A stretch of 62,984 bases of DNA from Brasilonema sp. UFV-L1 (GTDB lineage: Bacteria > Cyanobacteriota > Cyanobacteriia > Cyanobacteriales > Nostocaceae): NCBI RefSeq assembly GCF_012912105.1, contig NZ_QMEA01000066.1:1-62984 (forward strand). The letters are read 5' to 3'. Of the stretch, positions 17,498-26,019 are shown piece by piece. Position 1 is the first letter of the stretch, and each line of letters opens with the position of its first letter. Position numbers and translations under genes: made by a program. Below the pieces are notes generated by a model that did no database searches, was not told where the DNA came from, and saw only the letters and a program-made list of their open reading frames with translations.

Positions 17498-18361
17498 ATG
17501 GATTGGCGCTTATTAAGCATACTTGCCTGTATTGGGGGTTTATCAATTTTGTTGCCAGTATCAGCACCATCAAGCCCTAGGATTGTAGTTGAACTACCAT
17601 TCAGTCAACCAAGTCAACGTTCGGTAAAACAATTACATCACTTAGCGAAGTCAATTACAGTCAAAGTGCTTGCAGGAGGGTTTTTGGGTTCAGGGATTCT
17701 CATTAAAGAACAAGGTTCTGTTTATACTGTGATCACTAATGCCCACGTCATGATTTCGGGGGATCCTCCCTATAGAATTCAAACGCCTGATGGTCGGGTG
17801 TATGAAGCGAAACTTCCCAATCAAGTACAGAAATTGAATGCAACTTCTTTTAAGGGCAAGGATTTGGCGATTTTACAATTTTACAGTCCGAGATCCAGAT
17901 ATGCTGTCGCATCTGTTGGGTCGGCATCAAATTTAAGTGTGGGAAATCAAGTATTTGCCGCCGGATTTCCGTTTAATATTGAAGGAACCCAGGATGTAGG
18001 TTTTGTTTTCAAAGCAGGTCAAGTTTCCTGGGTGTTGGATAAAGCCTTGGAGGGTGGTTATCGGATTGGTTATACCAATGATATTCAAAAGGGTATGAGT
18101 GGGGGACCTTTACTCAATCAGCAAGGAAAGGTAGTGGCTATTAATGGAATGCATGCGGAACCTCTTTGGGGCGAACCTTATACTTATCAGGATGGAACAA
18201 AGCCAGAAGCAGCCCTACGGAAACGAATGAGTCAATATAGCTGGGGTATTCCGATTGAAACATTTGTGGAATTAGCATCTTTGGCGGAAGTTTTGCGTAG
18301 CCATCATGAACTGCGTACACCAAAAACGCATGAAAATTTATCTTTTCTTGTGAGTTGGTGA
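17498..18361 (+). CDS. Exported trypsin-like serine protease
   Basis: 287 aa. The N-terminal hydrophobic segment (about 5-25) is a signal peptide or anchor. The catalytic triad is intact: His83 (ITNAHV), Asp122 (GKDLAILQF) and Ser201 (GMSGGP). It belongs to the S1/DegP-like protease class without a PDZ domain. It should act in the periplasm or outside the cell. It lies 22 bp after the COP23 gene and 51 bp before the protease-TPR gene, so an operon is likely. Contrast the inactive relative at 15694. Confidence 0.85.
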   Translation: MDWRLLSILACIGGLSILLPVSAPSSPRIVVELPFSQPSQRSVKQLHHLAKSITVKVLAGGFLGSGILIKEQGSVYTVITNAHVMISGDPPYRIQTPDGRVYEAKLPNQVQKLNATSFKGKDLAILQFYSPRSRYAVASVGSASNLSVGNQVFAAGFPFNIEGTQDVGFVFKAGQVSWVLDKALEGGYRIGYTNDIQKGMSGGPLLNQQGKVVAINGMHAEPLWGEPYTYQDGTKPEAALRKRMSQYSWGIPIETFVELASLAEVLRSHHELRTPKTHENLSFLVSW

Positions 18362-18412
18362 GTCCTGAATTGGTGAGTTTAGAATTCTATTTTCAAGCTA
18401 GCAGTTTTGAAG

Positions 18413-20071
18413 ATGAAGTATTCTTGTGTTCTTCACGCAGCGCTATTTGGTGCAGCAATCGTAGTTATACAACCTCAATTCACGGTAGCATTATCTCCCA
18501 AGCAGGTGAGTGATATTGCTAGACAATTTACCATTCGCATAGATGGAGAAAGTATTGGCTCTGGGATAATTTTTGAACGCAAGGGGGATAAATATTTTGT
18601 TCTCACGAATCAACATGTTGTAAATAATGTTGGGAGATACGAAATTCACACCCCAGATGGCGATCGCTATCCAGTTTACTATAGCCAAGAATTACCCGGT
18701 TTGGATTTGGCAGTATTACAGTTCACAAGTCAGAAAAATTACAGCACTGCAAAATTTGGTAACTCCGATCAATTAACAGAGGGAATAACTGTTTATGCGG
18801 CGGGTTGGGCTCAGATACCAGGGTTGGATCAACCCAGTTACCAGTTTACTAAGGGAGACATTCGCAGTCGTTTGCAAAAACCAGATAAAGGTTATGCCTT
18901 AGTTTATAATAACGAAGCTATACCAGGGATGAGTGGTGGTCCTTTACTAGATGAAAATGGTTTGGTAGTGGGTGTTAATGGGGGAGCGACTCCTCCCGAT
19001 CCTTCCACAGGAACTGTTTTGCGATTGGGAATTCCTATCAAAATATTTGTAGCCGCTAGAGGGAATTTAAGAACGCCAACTACTCAACAACCAACAATTA
19101 CCCAACAACCAAGCGCTACCCAAAAACCAACGACTACCCAACAACCAACTAGAACTGCAACGCAGACTAGTAAACAACAACCAAGTGCTGAAAGTTTAAT
19201 CAGCTCAGGTGGAGCCAAAGCTCAAAAAGGAGACTACCAAGGAGCTATTGTCGCTTATGAAGCAGCTTTGCGGATGAATCCGAATTATCCTGATGCTTAC
19301 TTTCAAAGGGCTGTTGCTCACTACGAACTTAAGAATTATCAAGCAGCATTTGAGGATTTAAACCAAGTCGTTCGCCTGACTCCAAATAGTCCTGTTGCTT
19401 ATATGAATCGGGGTTTAACTCAGGATCTTCTGCAAAGAAATCAGGAAGCTCTTAAAGATTATAGTAAAGCTATTAGCCTTAATCCTGACTATGCAGCAGC
19501 ATATTTAAACCGAGGAGCACTCAAGAATGAACTCCAAGATTATCAAGGAGGACTATCTGATTTAAATAAAGCAATTAACCTCAAATCTGACTATGCTCTT
19601 GCTTACTTAAATCGGGGTGATTCTTACATTGGTCTTAAAGATTATAAAAGAGCGATCGCGGATTTAGACGAAGCAATTAAACTACAACCCAATAGTGTTC
19701 TTGCTTACTCAAGACGAGGTTTTGCCTATAGACAACTCCAGGATTATAAGAAAGCAGCTTTGGACTATAATATGGCAATCAGCATTCAACCAGATTACGC
19801 TTCTGCGTACTTTGGTAGAGCTTTTGTCCGTCGCAGACTTCAAGATGAGCAAGGTGCTCTTGCCGATTACAGCAAAATAATTAGTATCAATCCAGAATTT
19901 GCAGAAGCTTACTACAATCGTGGTCTGATTTATCGGAATTCAGGAGAAAATCAAAAAGCTCTTTTAGATTTTCAAAAAGCAGCAAATCTCTATCAACAAC
20001 AAAGAAAAACAGAATATTACCAAGATGCTCTTCAAAGAATAAGAGAACTACAAAGTACAAAGGGCAGCTAA
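18413..20071 (+). CDS. Exported trypsin-like protease with TPR repeats
   Basis: 552 aa from ATG 18413; TTG 18407 is less likely. Signal peptide 1-27. Protease domain about 28-205 with His68 (LTNQHVV), Asp98 (GLDLAVLQF) and Ser174 (GMSGGP). A Thr/Gln/Pro linker of near-repeated TTQQPT units spans about 215-255. Then at least eight TPR units (34-residue period, NPDYAAAYLNRG type) run to the end. TPRs bind peptides or partner proteins, so this looks like a scaffolded periplasmic protease. The linker DNA is itself a degenerate short tandem repeat (ACCCAACAACCAAC), prone to length change. It is the last gene of the COP23/protease run. Confidence 0.9.
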   Translation: MKYSCVLHAALFGAAIVVIQPQFTVALSPKQVSDIARQFTIRIDGESIGSGIIFERKGDKYFVLTNQHVVNNVGRYEIHTPDGDRYPVYYSQELPGLDLAVLQFTSQKNYSTAKFGNSDQLTEGITVYAAGWAQIPGLDQPSYQFTKGDIRSRLQKPDKGYALVYNNEAIPGMSGGPLLDENGLVVGVNGGATPPDPSTGTVLRLGIPIKIFVAARGNLRTPTTQQPTITQQPSATQKPTTTQQPTRTATQTSKQQPSAESLISSGGAKAQKGDYQGAIVAYEAALRMNPNYPDAYFQRAVAHYELKNYQAAFEDLNQVVRLTPNSPVAYMNRGLTQDLLQRNQEALKDYSKAISLNPDYAAAYLNRGALKNELQDYQGGLSDLNKAINLKSDYALAYLNRGDSYIGLKDYKRAIADLDEAIKLQPNSVLAYSRRGFAYRQLQDYKKAALDYNMAISIQPDYASAYFGRAFVRRRLQDEQGALADYSKIISINPEFAEAYYNRGLIYRNSGENQKALLDFQKAANLYQQQRKTEYYQDALQRIRELQSTKGS

Positions 20072-20075
20072 AATC

Positions 20076-20168
20076 AGGACTTACGCACGAACAAAATAAT
20101 CATAGTCCGCAGCGACCGGAGGGAAGCAATCGCAACCCGCTGTTTTTAGTAGTGCATGCGTAAATCCT
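20076..20168. mobile_element. MITE-like element with AGGACTTACGCA ends
   Basis: AGGACTTACGCA (20076-20087) and TGCGTAAATCCT (20157-20168) are inverted copies with one mismatch. The 93-bp unit lies between two converging genes. The same end sequence occurs alone near 49079. Confidence 0.55.
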
Positions 20169-20189
20169 ATAAAATGTGCATCTTAAGAG

Positions 20190-21605
20190 CTAATAAATTT
20201 CTAACGAATTAATCATGATGTGCGCTATTTTTAAAAATTTCTCATATTGACTTTCTTCTGCTGTATAGGTAATTATATAAACTTTATTATTTTTTAAAGT
20301 CCAAACTGCCATTCTTTTAATGTTAAATCCTTCTTCTTTACCGCTATAAATGACCTCATGAGCGGGAAGGTTTGATAGTTTAGTAGAATAGGAATCAAGA
20401 ATTCTAGCATTAGTGAGAAATTGGGTGATTTCATTCACAGATGAATTTGTATATTCTGCTAAGGAGGTTGGTTCTTTCAAATTTTCAATATTGATATTGA
20501 CCTCTGCTGTCATTTTTTTGGAACTACTTGTTGAGATTGACCAAAATTTAACTACATCTCCTGTCAATGGGTCTCCTATTTGTTGCATTTTCCAAGATTG
20601 AGGATATTTTATCTTAATGCCATAGCTAGGATTTTCATAAGTAGAAAATTCTGTCTCTGCTGATAAATATTGCTTTTGTAGGTTGAATATTTGTTGTCTG
20701 ATTTGTGGAACTGTCAACACTGTTGTGGATAAGATAGCAGTAAGTAGCACTACTGATATCGCGACTTTTTTGCTTAGTTTCCACTTTTTAGTATTCTTGA
20801 TATCTGCAAGTGCTTGTAACGCTTCACTTGCAGATTGGTAGCGATCGCGGAAGTCATAGCGTACCATTTTGTCTAAAATCTCTATGAGATCAGGTTTCAT
20901 CTTTACCAGACTTCGCCAAATAATTTCATTCGTATCGGGATCTCTTGGTAGTTTCTTGGGCGAAATGCCTGTAACAGCTTGAATAGCAATTAATCCTAAA
21001 GCATAAATATCACTGTTAAATTTTGGTTGACCATTGTGTTGTTCATACGGCATGTAACTAGGAGTACCAATAGCAATTGTCTTGCCTTCAAAATTAGCAG
21101 CTAAGGCACTGATTTGTTTAACCGCTCCAAAATCAATGACAACTAACTTGTTATCGGTAGTACGTCTGATTAAATTGGCAGGTTTAATATCTCGGTGGAT
21201 AACATTTTGTTGATGGACATACTTGAGTACCTTTAAGATGTCCTCTAAAAAATCTATTACCTCTTCGTCATTCCATTTTCTACCAGTTTGTAACTCTTCG
21301 CTAAGAACATGACCTTCTATAAAATCCTGAACTAAATAAAAGTCCTGATTTTCCTGAAAATGAGCCAAAAGCCGTGGTATTTGCTCGTGGTTGCCTAATT
21401 GGTAAAGAACTTGCGCTTCTTGCTCGAATAAACGTCTAGCGGTCTGTAAAAGAAACGGATCGGTAAACTGGGGTTTGAGCCGCTTGACAACGCAATAAGG
21501 ATTGCCGGGTAAATCCTTATCTTTAGCCAGATAAGTCTCAGCAAACCATCCTTTTCCTAATTGTCTGATGATTTCGTAGCGCCCTCGAAGGGTTGTTCCT
21601 AACAT
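20190..21605 (-). CDS. Membrane-bound Ser/Thr protein kinase with PsbP-like C-terminus
   Basis: 471 aa. Kinase domain about 10-268: Gly loop QLGKGWFAETY (15-25), Lys41 (CVVKRLKP), HRDIKPAN (137-144), DFG (158-160) and GTPSYMPYEQ in the activation loop. A single membrane helix spans about 275-300 (VAISVVLLTAILSTTVLTV). The extracytoplasmic part (about 315-471) resembles the PsbP/DUF1795 fold (YENPSYGIKIKYPQSWKMQ). This Hanks-type architecture is common in filamentous cyanobacteria; the outer domain probably senses something outside. It is transcribed toward the protease-TPR gene and separated from it by the 93-bp element. No cognate phosphatase is seen here. Confidence 0.9.
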   Translation of the reverse strand: MLGTTLRGRYEIIRQLGKGWFAETYLAKDKDLPGNPYCVVKRLKPQFTDPFLLQTARRLFEQEAQVLYQLGNHEQIPRLLAHFQENQDFYLVQDFIEGHVLSEELQTGRKWNDEEVIDFLEDILKVLKYVHQQNVIHRDIKPANLIRRTTDNKLVVIDFGAVKQISALAANFEGKTIAIGTPSYMPYEQHNGQPKFNSDIYALGLIAIQAVTGISPKKLPRDPDTNEIIWRSLVKMKPDLIEILDKMVRYDFRDRYQSASEALQALADIKNTKKWKLSKKVAISVVLLTAILSTTVLTVPQIRQQIFNLQKQYLSAETEFSTYENPSYGIKIKYPQSWKMQQIGDPLTGDVVKFWSISTSSSKKMTAEVNINIENLKEPTSLAEYTNSSVNEITQFLTNARILDSYSTKLSNLPAHEVIYSGKEEGFNIKRMAVWTLKNNKVYIITYTAEESQYEKFLKIAHIMINSLEIY

Positions 21606-22157
21606 TCATTCGACTCAGGGTTGCACAACTTCTGGTTTGAAAATAAGGAATAGGGAGTGAAGAACAGTCGTTTTCATGGTTGTTTGCAGGATTTTCCCGT
21701 AAACGACTAGCTTGCCAAAGAGTTACTCAGCTTTTACACATCTAATTTGTTAGTTTTGGTAGACGGCGCAGATGGTGACTTTCTCAAGTATGTAATATAC
21801 GAGTTAAATGTGGAATTGCTTGTCAATTCTGGCATATTACCTAATTTAGCAAAATTTATCTCACTCCAAAAAATCGGGTGTCACAGTTAACTGGATACAA
21901 AGCTCAACCTTTAATCCACTGACACTCACATTTTGTACTTATTTTAAATAAAAAAATACTTAAGATTTCGTCAAAATAGAACCGAAAAATTACATATACA
22001 CAATTATTTATAATAGAATATGAAGCATTATCTATTGTTTTCACAAAAACCACGAGATCGATTAATAATTCTTTATTGAGTTTTTTATACATTAATTTTA
22101 CTAAAGCAATCTTGTATCGAAAGATATCAACGATGTATAGTCTACCTATAATAACGT
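21606..22157. other. Spacer between divergent kinase and porin genes, no gene seen
   Basis: About 550 bp of AT-rich sequence with no convincing gene. It should hold the kinase promoter. Confidence 0.4.
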
Positions 22158-22276
22158 AAGTTGCTAGTTACTGCCGTAAAATGTATCCATAAATACAAAA
22201 ATCAGATTTTTGAGTACCTGAAAACACAAATAACTAATTTTTGTACTTAGAGGCATTTTTGGATAACTCGCAACTT
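22158..22276. repeat. Inverted-repeat-bounded 119-bp element
   Basis: AAGTTGCTAGTTA (22158-22170) and TAACTCGCAACTT (22264-22276) match in inverted orientation at 12 of 13 positions. It could be a MITE or a large regulatory palindrome upstream of the porin gene. No clear target duplication is seen. Confidence 0.4.
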
Positions 22277-22373
22277 GGGTTAATCGTCTGTCAAGCAATA
22301 TCTTATATATCCAGTTCAAATAATGAGCTGTCATTAAAAAGGCAGCTATAGCTAGGTATTAGAGAAGGAACAA

Positions 22374-22430
22374 CTTCTGAAGCTTAGCTCAGAAGCTCTT
22401 ACCTTTTCAAGAAAGTAAGAGTTTCTTTTT
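22374..22430 (+). promoter_or_regulatory. Tandem leader hairpins before the porin gene (possible attenuator)
   Basis: Hairpin 1 is CTTCTGA (22374-22380) with TCAGAAG (22389-22395). Hairpin 2 is CTCTTAC (22396-22402) with GTAAGAG (22415-22421), followed at once by TTTCTTTTT (22422-22430). The second has intrinsic-terminator form but lies 33 bp before the porin start on the same strand. It could be the upstream gene-less leader's attenuator. Confidence 0.5.
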
Positions 22431-22463
22431 AAAAACTGTTTTGTCGGGTGAGGATTTAAGAAA

Positions 22464-24497
22464 ATGATAGGAAGAAAATATTTACTCCTAAGTAGTGCTT
22501 CAGCAATTTTCTTGGGTTTATCAGCAACTGTGGCAAAAGCTGTTGAAAAGCCAGCATTAGAAGAAGAGGCACTACAATCTACTTATACAACTGTGGCTCA
22601 ATTAAGTGAAAAACAATCAGTCACATCAGAGAAAAAAACAGAAGCAAATTCTCTTGATGGGCTGAAAAAAAATACGACTTTGCAATCAGATTTAAATATT
22701 AATGCAGAACAATCAATAGTTCAGGTAACTAATGTTTCCCAGCTAGAAGATGTTCAACCAACAGACTGGGCTTTTGATGCATTGCGTAATCTGGTGGAAC
22801 GATATGGTTGTATAGCAGGATATCCCGATGGCACTTTTCGGGGTAACCGGGCGATGACGCGCTACGAATTTGCTGCTGGTTTAAATGCTTGTCTGGAACA
22901 AATAAACACACTTATTAACCAATCTACTTCTGAGGCAGTGCGTCAAGAAGACTTACAAACATTACAACGGCTATCAGAAGATTTTCAAGCGGAATTAGCT
23001 TCGGTACGAGGTCGTATTGATACTCTGGAAGCGAAGACAGCAGAACTACAAGCAAATCAATTCTCTACAACTACAGTGCTAGGAGGAGAAGTCATTTTTG
23101 GAATCGCATCTGCCTTTGGAGGGAATCCACCAGGAGGATGTAGCGTGCCAGATGCAAGTTTATATGGAGCAAGAGCTGTTGACTGTAGAAATCCACGTGA
23201 ACCACAGACTAACACGACTCTGGCTCACTTGACACGCTTGGGATTAGAGACCTCATTTACTGGTAAAGACCGCCTGCGAACTTATTTAGTCACAGGCAAT
23301 TCTGACAACGGTGGCTTTACAAATGCTGGATCACTGAATACTTACATGGCACGGCTTTCTTACCAAGCAGACTTAGATAACCAGGTAAAACTAGACTTGC
23401 TAGAGTATCGGTTTCCGGCTTTTGGCGATCGCGTTGTCTTTAGTGTCATTCCCTATGGGTTCAGCTTAAGTAATGTGCTGTCAGCGAACTCTCCCTATTT
23501 TGATATTGGTAGAGGCTCAATTTCCCGCTTTGGTCAACTCAATCCCATCTTCCAGATTGGTAGCGTATTGGATGCTGGCGTGGGCTTTGACTGGCTGCTC
23601 TCTGACAAAGTGCGCTTGCAAGTGGCTTATGGTACTGGAAATAGTTCAAATCCAGATGGAGGAATCATCGGATCAGACCGTAGTGTTCTGGGAGTGCAGC
23701 TGGTCGCAACGCCATTTAACAACGTCATCACTGGATTAAGTTATGTAAATGCCTACACAAGTGATGGTGTATTGGGAACTTACACAGGAAGCGTTAACGC
23801 TGAAACGACTGGGTTATGGTCCGGGGGAAGGCTTCCCAATCAAACTAGCCAGTTTAATAACAATCAGCCTGATGCCGATCCTGGGCTTGGAGTAGAACTT
23901 GGAAATTTCCCAGCTCAAACTCATGCTGTTGGTGCAACATTACAATGGCGTTTGGCAAAGAACCTGACTTTTGGTGCTTGGGGAGGTTGGACTTTTACTA
24001 ACTTCCTAAAGGAGATTCCTGAGTTTGCAGGAGACGACCGCTTCACACCTGATGTGAGAGAGGCCGGAAAGAAACCCTTTGGCAACACGGTGACTTACCT
24101 ATTTTCTCTCGGTCTTTCCGATCCTTTTGGTCGCGAAGGAGATTTGTTAGCTTTCTTATTTGGTATGCCGCCTAAATTAGTTGATGCTGGACCGACAACC
24201 CCAGGTCAGTCTGTACCTTTTTTTGAACAGGTGGTCAGAGACGAAGACCCAGTCCCGGTTACTGATAACGACTCCCGAGTATCTCTCCGAGATAATCCCT
24301 CTCGACCTGGAGGAAGTATAGATCAGTTTGGACGTAAGGATAGATCAACCTCACTCCACTTCGAGTTGTTCTACCGCTTCAGAGTAAATGATAACCTCTG
24401 GATTACCCCAGGCTTGTTTGTTGTCACAAACCCAGGACATATTGCTGAAAACGACGCGATTTTTGTCGCTACTCTCCGCACGACTTTCCGCTTTTAG
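22464..24497 (+). CDS. SLH-domain OprB-type outer-membrane porin
   Basis: 677 aa. The signal peptide ends about ATVAKA (26). An SLH domain spans about 92-150 (VQPTDWAFDALRNLVERYGCIAGYP ... MTRYEFAAGLNACL) and should bind the cell wall. A coiled coil (about 160-200, LSEDFQAELASVRGRIDTLEAKTAELQ) follows. Then comes a carbohydrate-porin (OprB) beta barrel ending in a terminal Phe (TTFRF), the classic outer-membrane signal. This is the major cyanobacterial porin family, annotated in places as an iron-uptake porin and thought to pass ions and small solutes. It is monocistronic, with the tandem leader hairpins upstream. Start ATG 22464 gives a canonical signal peptide. Confidence 0.93.
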   Translation: MIGRKYLLLSSASAIFLGLSATVAKAVEKPALEEEALQSTYTTVAQLSEKQSVTSEKKTEANSLDGLKKNTTLQSDLNINAEQSIVQVTNVSQLEDVQPTDWAFDALRNLVERYGCIAGYPDGTFRGNRAMTRYEFAAGLNACLEQINTLINQSTSEAVRQEDLQTLQRLSEDFQAELASVRGRIDTLEAKTAELQANQFSTTTVLGGEVIFGIASAFGGNPPGGCSVPDASLYGARAVDCRNPREPQTNTTLAHLTRLGLETSFTGKDRLRTYLVTGNSDNGGFTNAGSLNTYMARLSYQADLDNQVKLDLLEYRFPAFGDRVVFSVIPYGFSLSNVLSANSPYFDIGRGSISRFGQLNPIFQIGSVLDAGVGFDWLLSDKVRLQVAYGTGNSSNPDGGIIGSDRSVLGVQLVATPFNNVITGLSYVNAYTSDGVLGTYTGSVNAETTGLWSGGRLPNQTSQFNNNQPDADPGLGVELGNFPAQTHAVGATLQWRLAKNLTFGAWGGWTFTNFLKEIPEFAGDDRFTPDVREAGKKPFGNTVTYLFSLGLSDPFGREGDLLAFLFGMPPKLVDAGPTTPGQSVPFFEQVVRDEDPVPVTDNDSRVSLRDNPSRPGGSIDQFGRKDRSTSLHFELFYRFRVNDNLWITPGLFVVTNPGHIAENDAIFVATLRTTFRF

Positions 24498-24548
24498 GGG
24501 TTGGGAGACCTCGCCTCCCGATTATTGAGAATGGTGCAAGTTATCAGT

Positions 24549-25877
24549 CTACAAACTAAACTCTGCTACATCATCCTCATCCACATCTGAACCTTTACTC
24601 ACAACAGTAGGTTGAAAATCAGCACCATGAATGAGTGTACCAAAAGAAAGATTTGAATTTTGATAGAGAATATTCAACACGCTTAAGAAATCCCGTATGA
24701 TTTCACTTGGTGTCAGCAAAGATTCTGCGCCTAAACGGTTAACGATTTCTTGCACAAAACTTTTAAAATCATCGTTTGTTAAAGTCTTTTCGTAACCAAA
24801 GTTGATGGCATGAATTTCTGTTAAGATGCGCAAAAGTGTCAAGATTTCTGCTTCTGTTAGCGGGTTAAGCCGCATGACTGGTCCCATATATTCCTGAACT
24901 CCTGCTTGAGTGACAAAACGGCTTTCTTTTGTCCGTCTTCGCCAAGCAGCATCTGCAAAAAGTCCGCGATTTGGGTCTTCTAAAAATCTTGTGGTACCAC
25001 CAATAAAAATGCCAAGATGCTCTGCTTTGCACTGCATGGTATCATTAAATATTCCTAGCAACCTGTTATAATTTTTTTCTCGTGTCACTGTAGGAGATAT
25101 CTGATATAAATGTGCAGCTTCATCAAGCAGAATTAAAAGACCTTTATAGCCAATTTCAGCAACAAATTTAGCGATGAGCTTGATGTAGTCATACCAACTC
25201 TCATCGTCAATTATGACACGTACTCCTAAAGCTGCTTTTGCCTCACTTTTAGTGGTGAATTCTCCCCGCAACCATCGCAGTGCTGCATTTTTCAAATCAT
25301 CATCATCTAAGCGGTAGCCGCGCCAATAAGCAACAATCACGCTACCAAAATCAAATCCGTGAACTAAATCTTCAATATACTGAACAACTTCCCTAATTTT
25401 TTCTTCAACTTGATCATCAAAGCCTTCGTCATTGGGACGCATTCCGGTTTCTTTGGCAACTTCTTGTTGGATTTTATTAATCCATCCTTCTAAGATGGAA
25501 ACCAACGCACCACCATCAGGACGAGTTTTTGTCGCAAGGTGACTCATCAATTCTCGATATGTTGCCAACCCTTCGTTGTGACTTCCCGCTAGTCGGCGTT
25601 CCCAGCATAAGTCAGCATCAGCGACAACAAAACCTTGCTCCATCGCACGGTTGCGAAGCAATTGTAGCATGAAGCTTTTGCCGGAACCGTAATTACCAAT
25701 GATGAAGCGGAATGCTGCGATCCCTTCTGCGATGTCATCAAGATTTTGCGATAGGCTTTTGAGTTCTTGTTCCCGCCCTACTGCTATATGTTCCAATCCT
25801 ACTCTCGGTACGACTCCCGCACCCAGAGAATTTATCAAAGCAGTTGATACTTTTTTTGAGATTTTGAGCTTTGTCAT
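24549..25877 (-). CDS. BrxD-like P-loop ATPase (DUF2791; Shango SngB-like)
   Basis: 442 aa. Walker A GNYGSGKS (61-68) and Walker B LLILLDEAAHL near 250 are intact. The overall pattern (RVGLEHIAVGREQEL, GGTTRFLEDPNRGLF, TPSEIIRDFLSVLN) matches the BrxC/BrxD-type ATP-binding family (DUF2791) found in BREX and in helicase/TerB defence modules. It lies 142 bp downstream of the TerB_C gene on the same strand, so the two form an operon. The expected third gene, a DEAD/DEAH helicase, is not adjacent but at 13377-15611 on the same strand. It probably couples ATP hydrolysis to assembly on foreign DNA, inferred from the family. Confidence 0.85.
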   Translation of the reverse strand: MTKLKISKKVSTALINSLGAGVVPRVGLEHIAVGREQELKSLSQNLDDIAEGIAAFRFIIGNYGSGKSFMLQLLRNRAMEQGFVVADADLCWERRLAGSHNEGLATYRELMSHLATKTRPDGGALVSILEGWINKIQQEVAKETGMRPNDEGFDDQVEEKIREVVQYIEDLVHGFDFGSVIVAYWRGYRLDDDDLKNAALRWLRGEFTTKSEAKAALGVRVIIDDESWYDYIKLIAKFVAEIGYKGLLILLDEAAHLYQISPTVTREKNYNRLLGIFNDTMQCKAEHLGIFIGGTTRFLEDPNRGLFADAAWRRRTKESRFVTQAGVQEYMGPVMRLNPLTEAEILTLLRILTEIHAINFGYEKTLTNDDFKSFVQEIVNRLGAESLLTPSEIIRDFLSVLNILYQNSNLSFGTLIHGADFQPTVVSKGSDVDEDDVAEFSL

Positions 25878-26019
25878 CTAGATTAATGCACCTCACTTTT
25901 TTCGTTCCTACGAAGTGCGTGGGAAAGCATTGAGTGGGCTGTCTCCTCTTGCCAATTTACCAAAGATGGAGCTTTGGTGAAAGTCTTCCCAGTTGAAACT
26001 CAGAATACGGTACATATAT

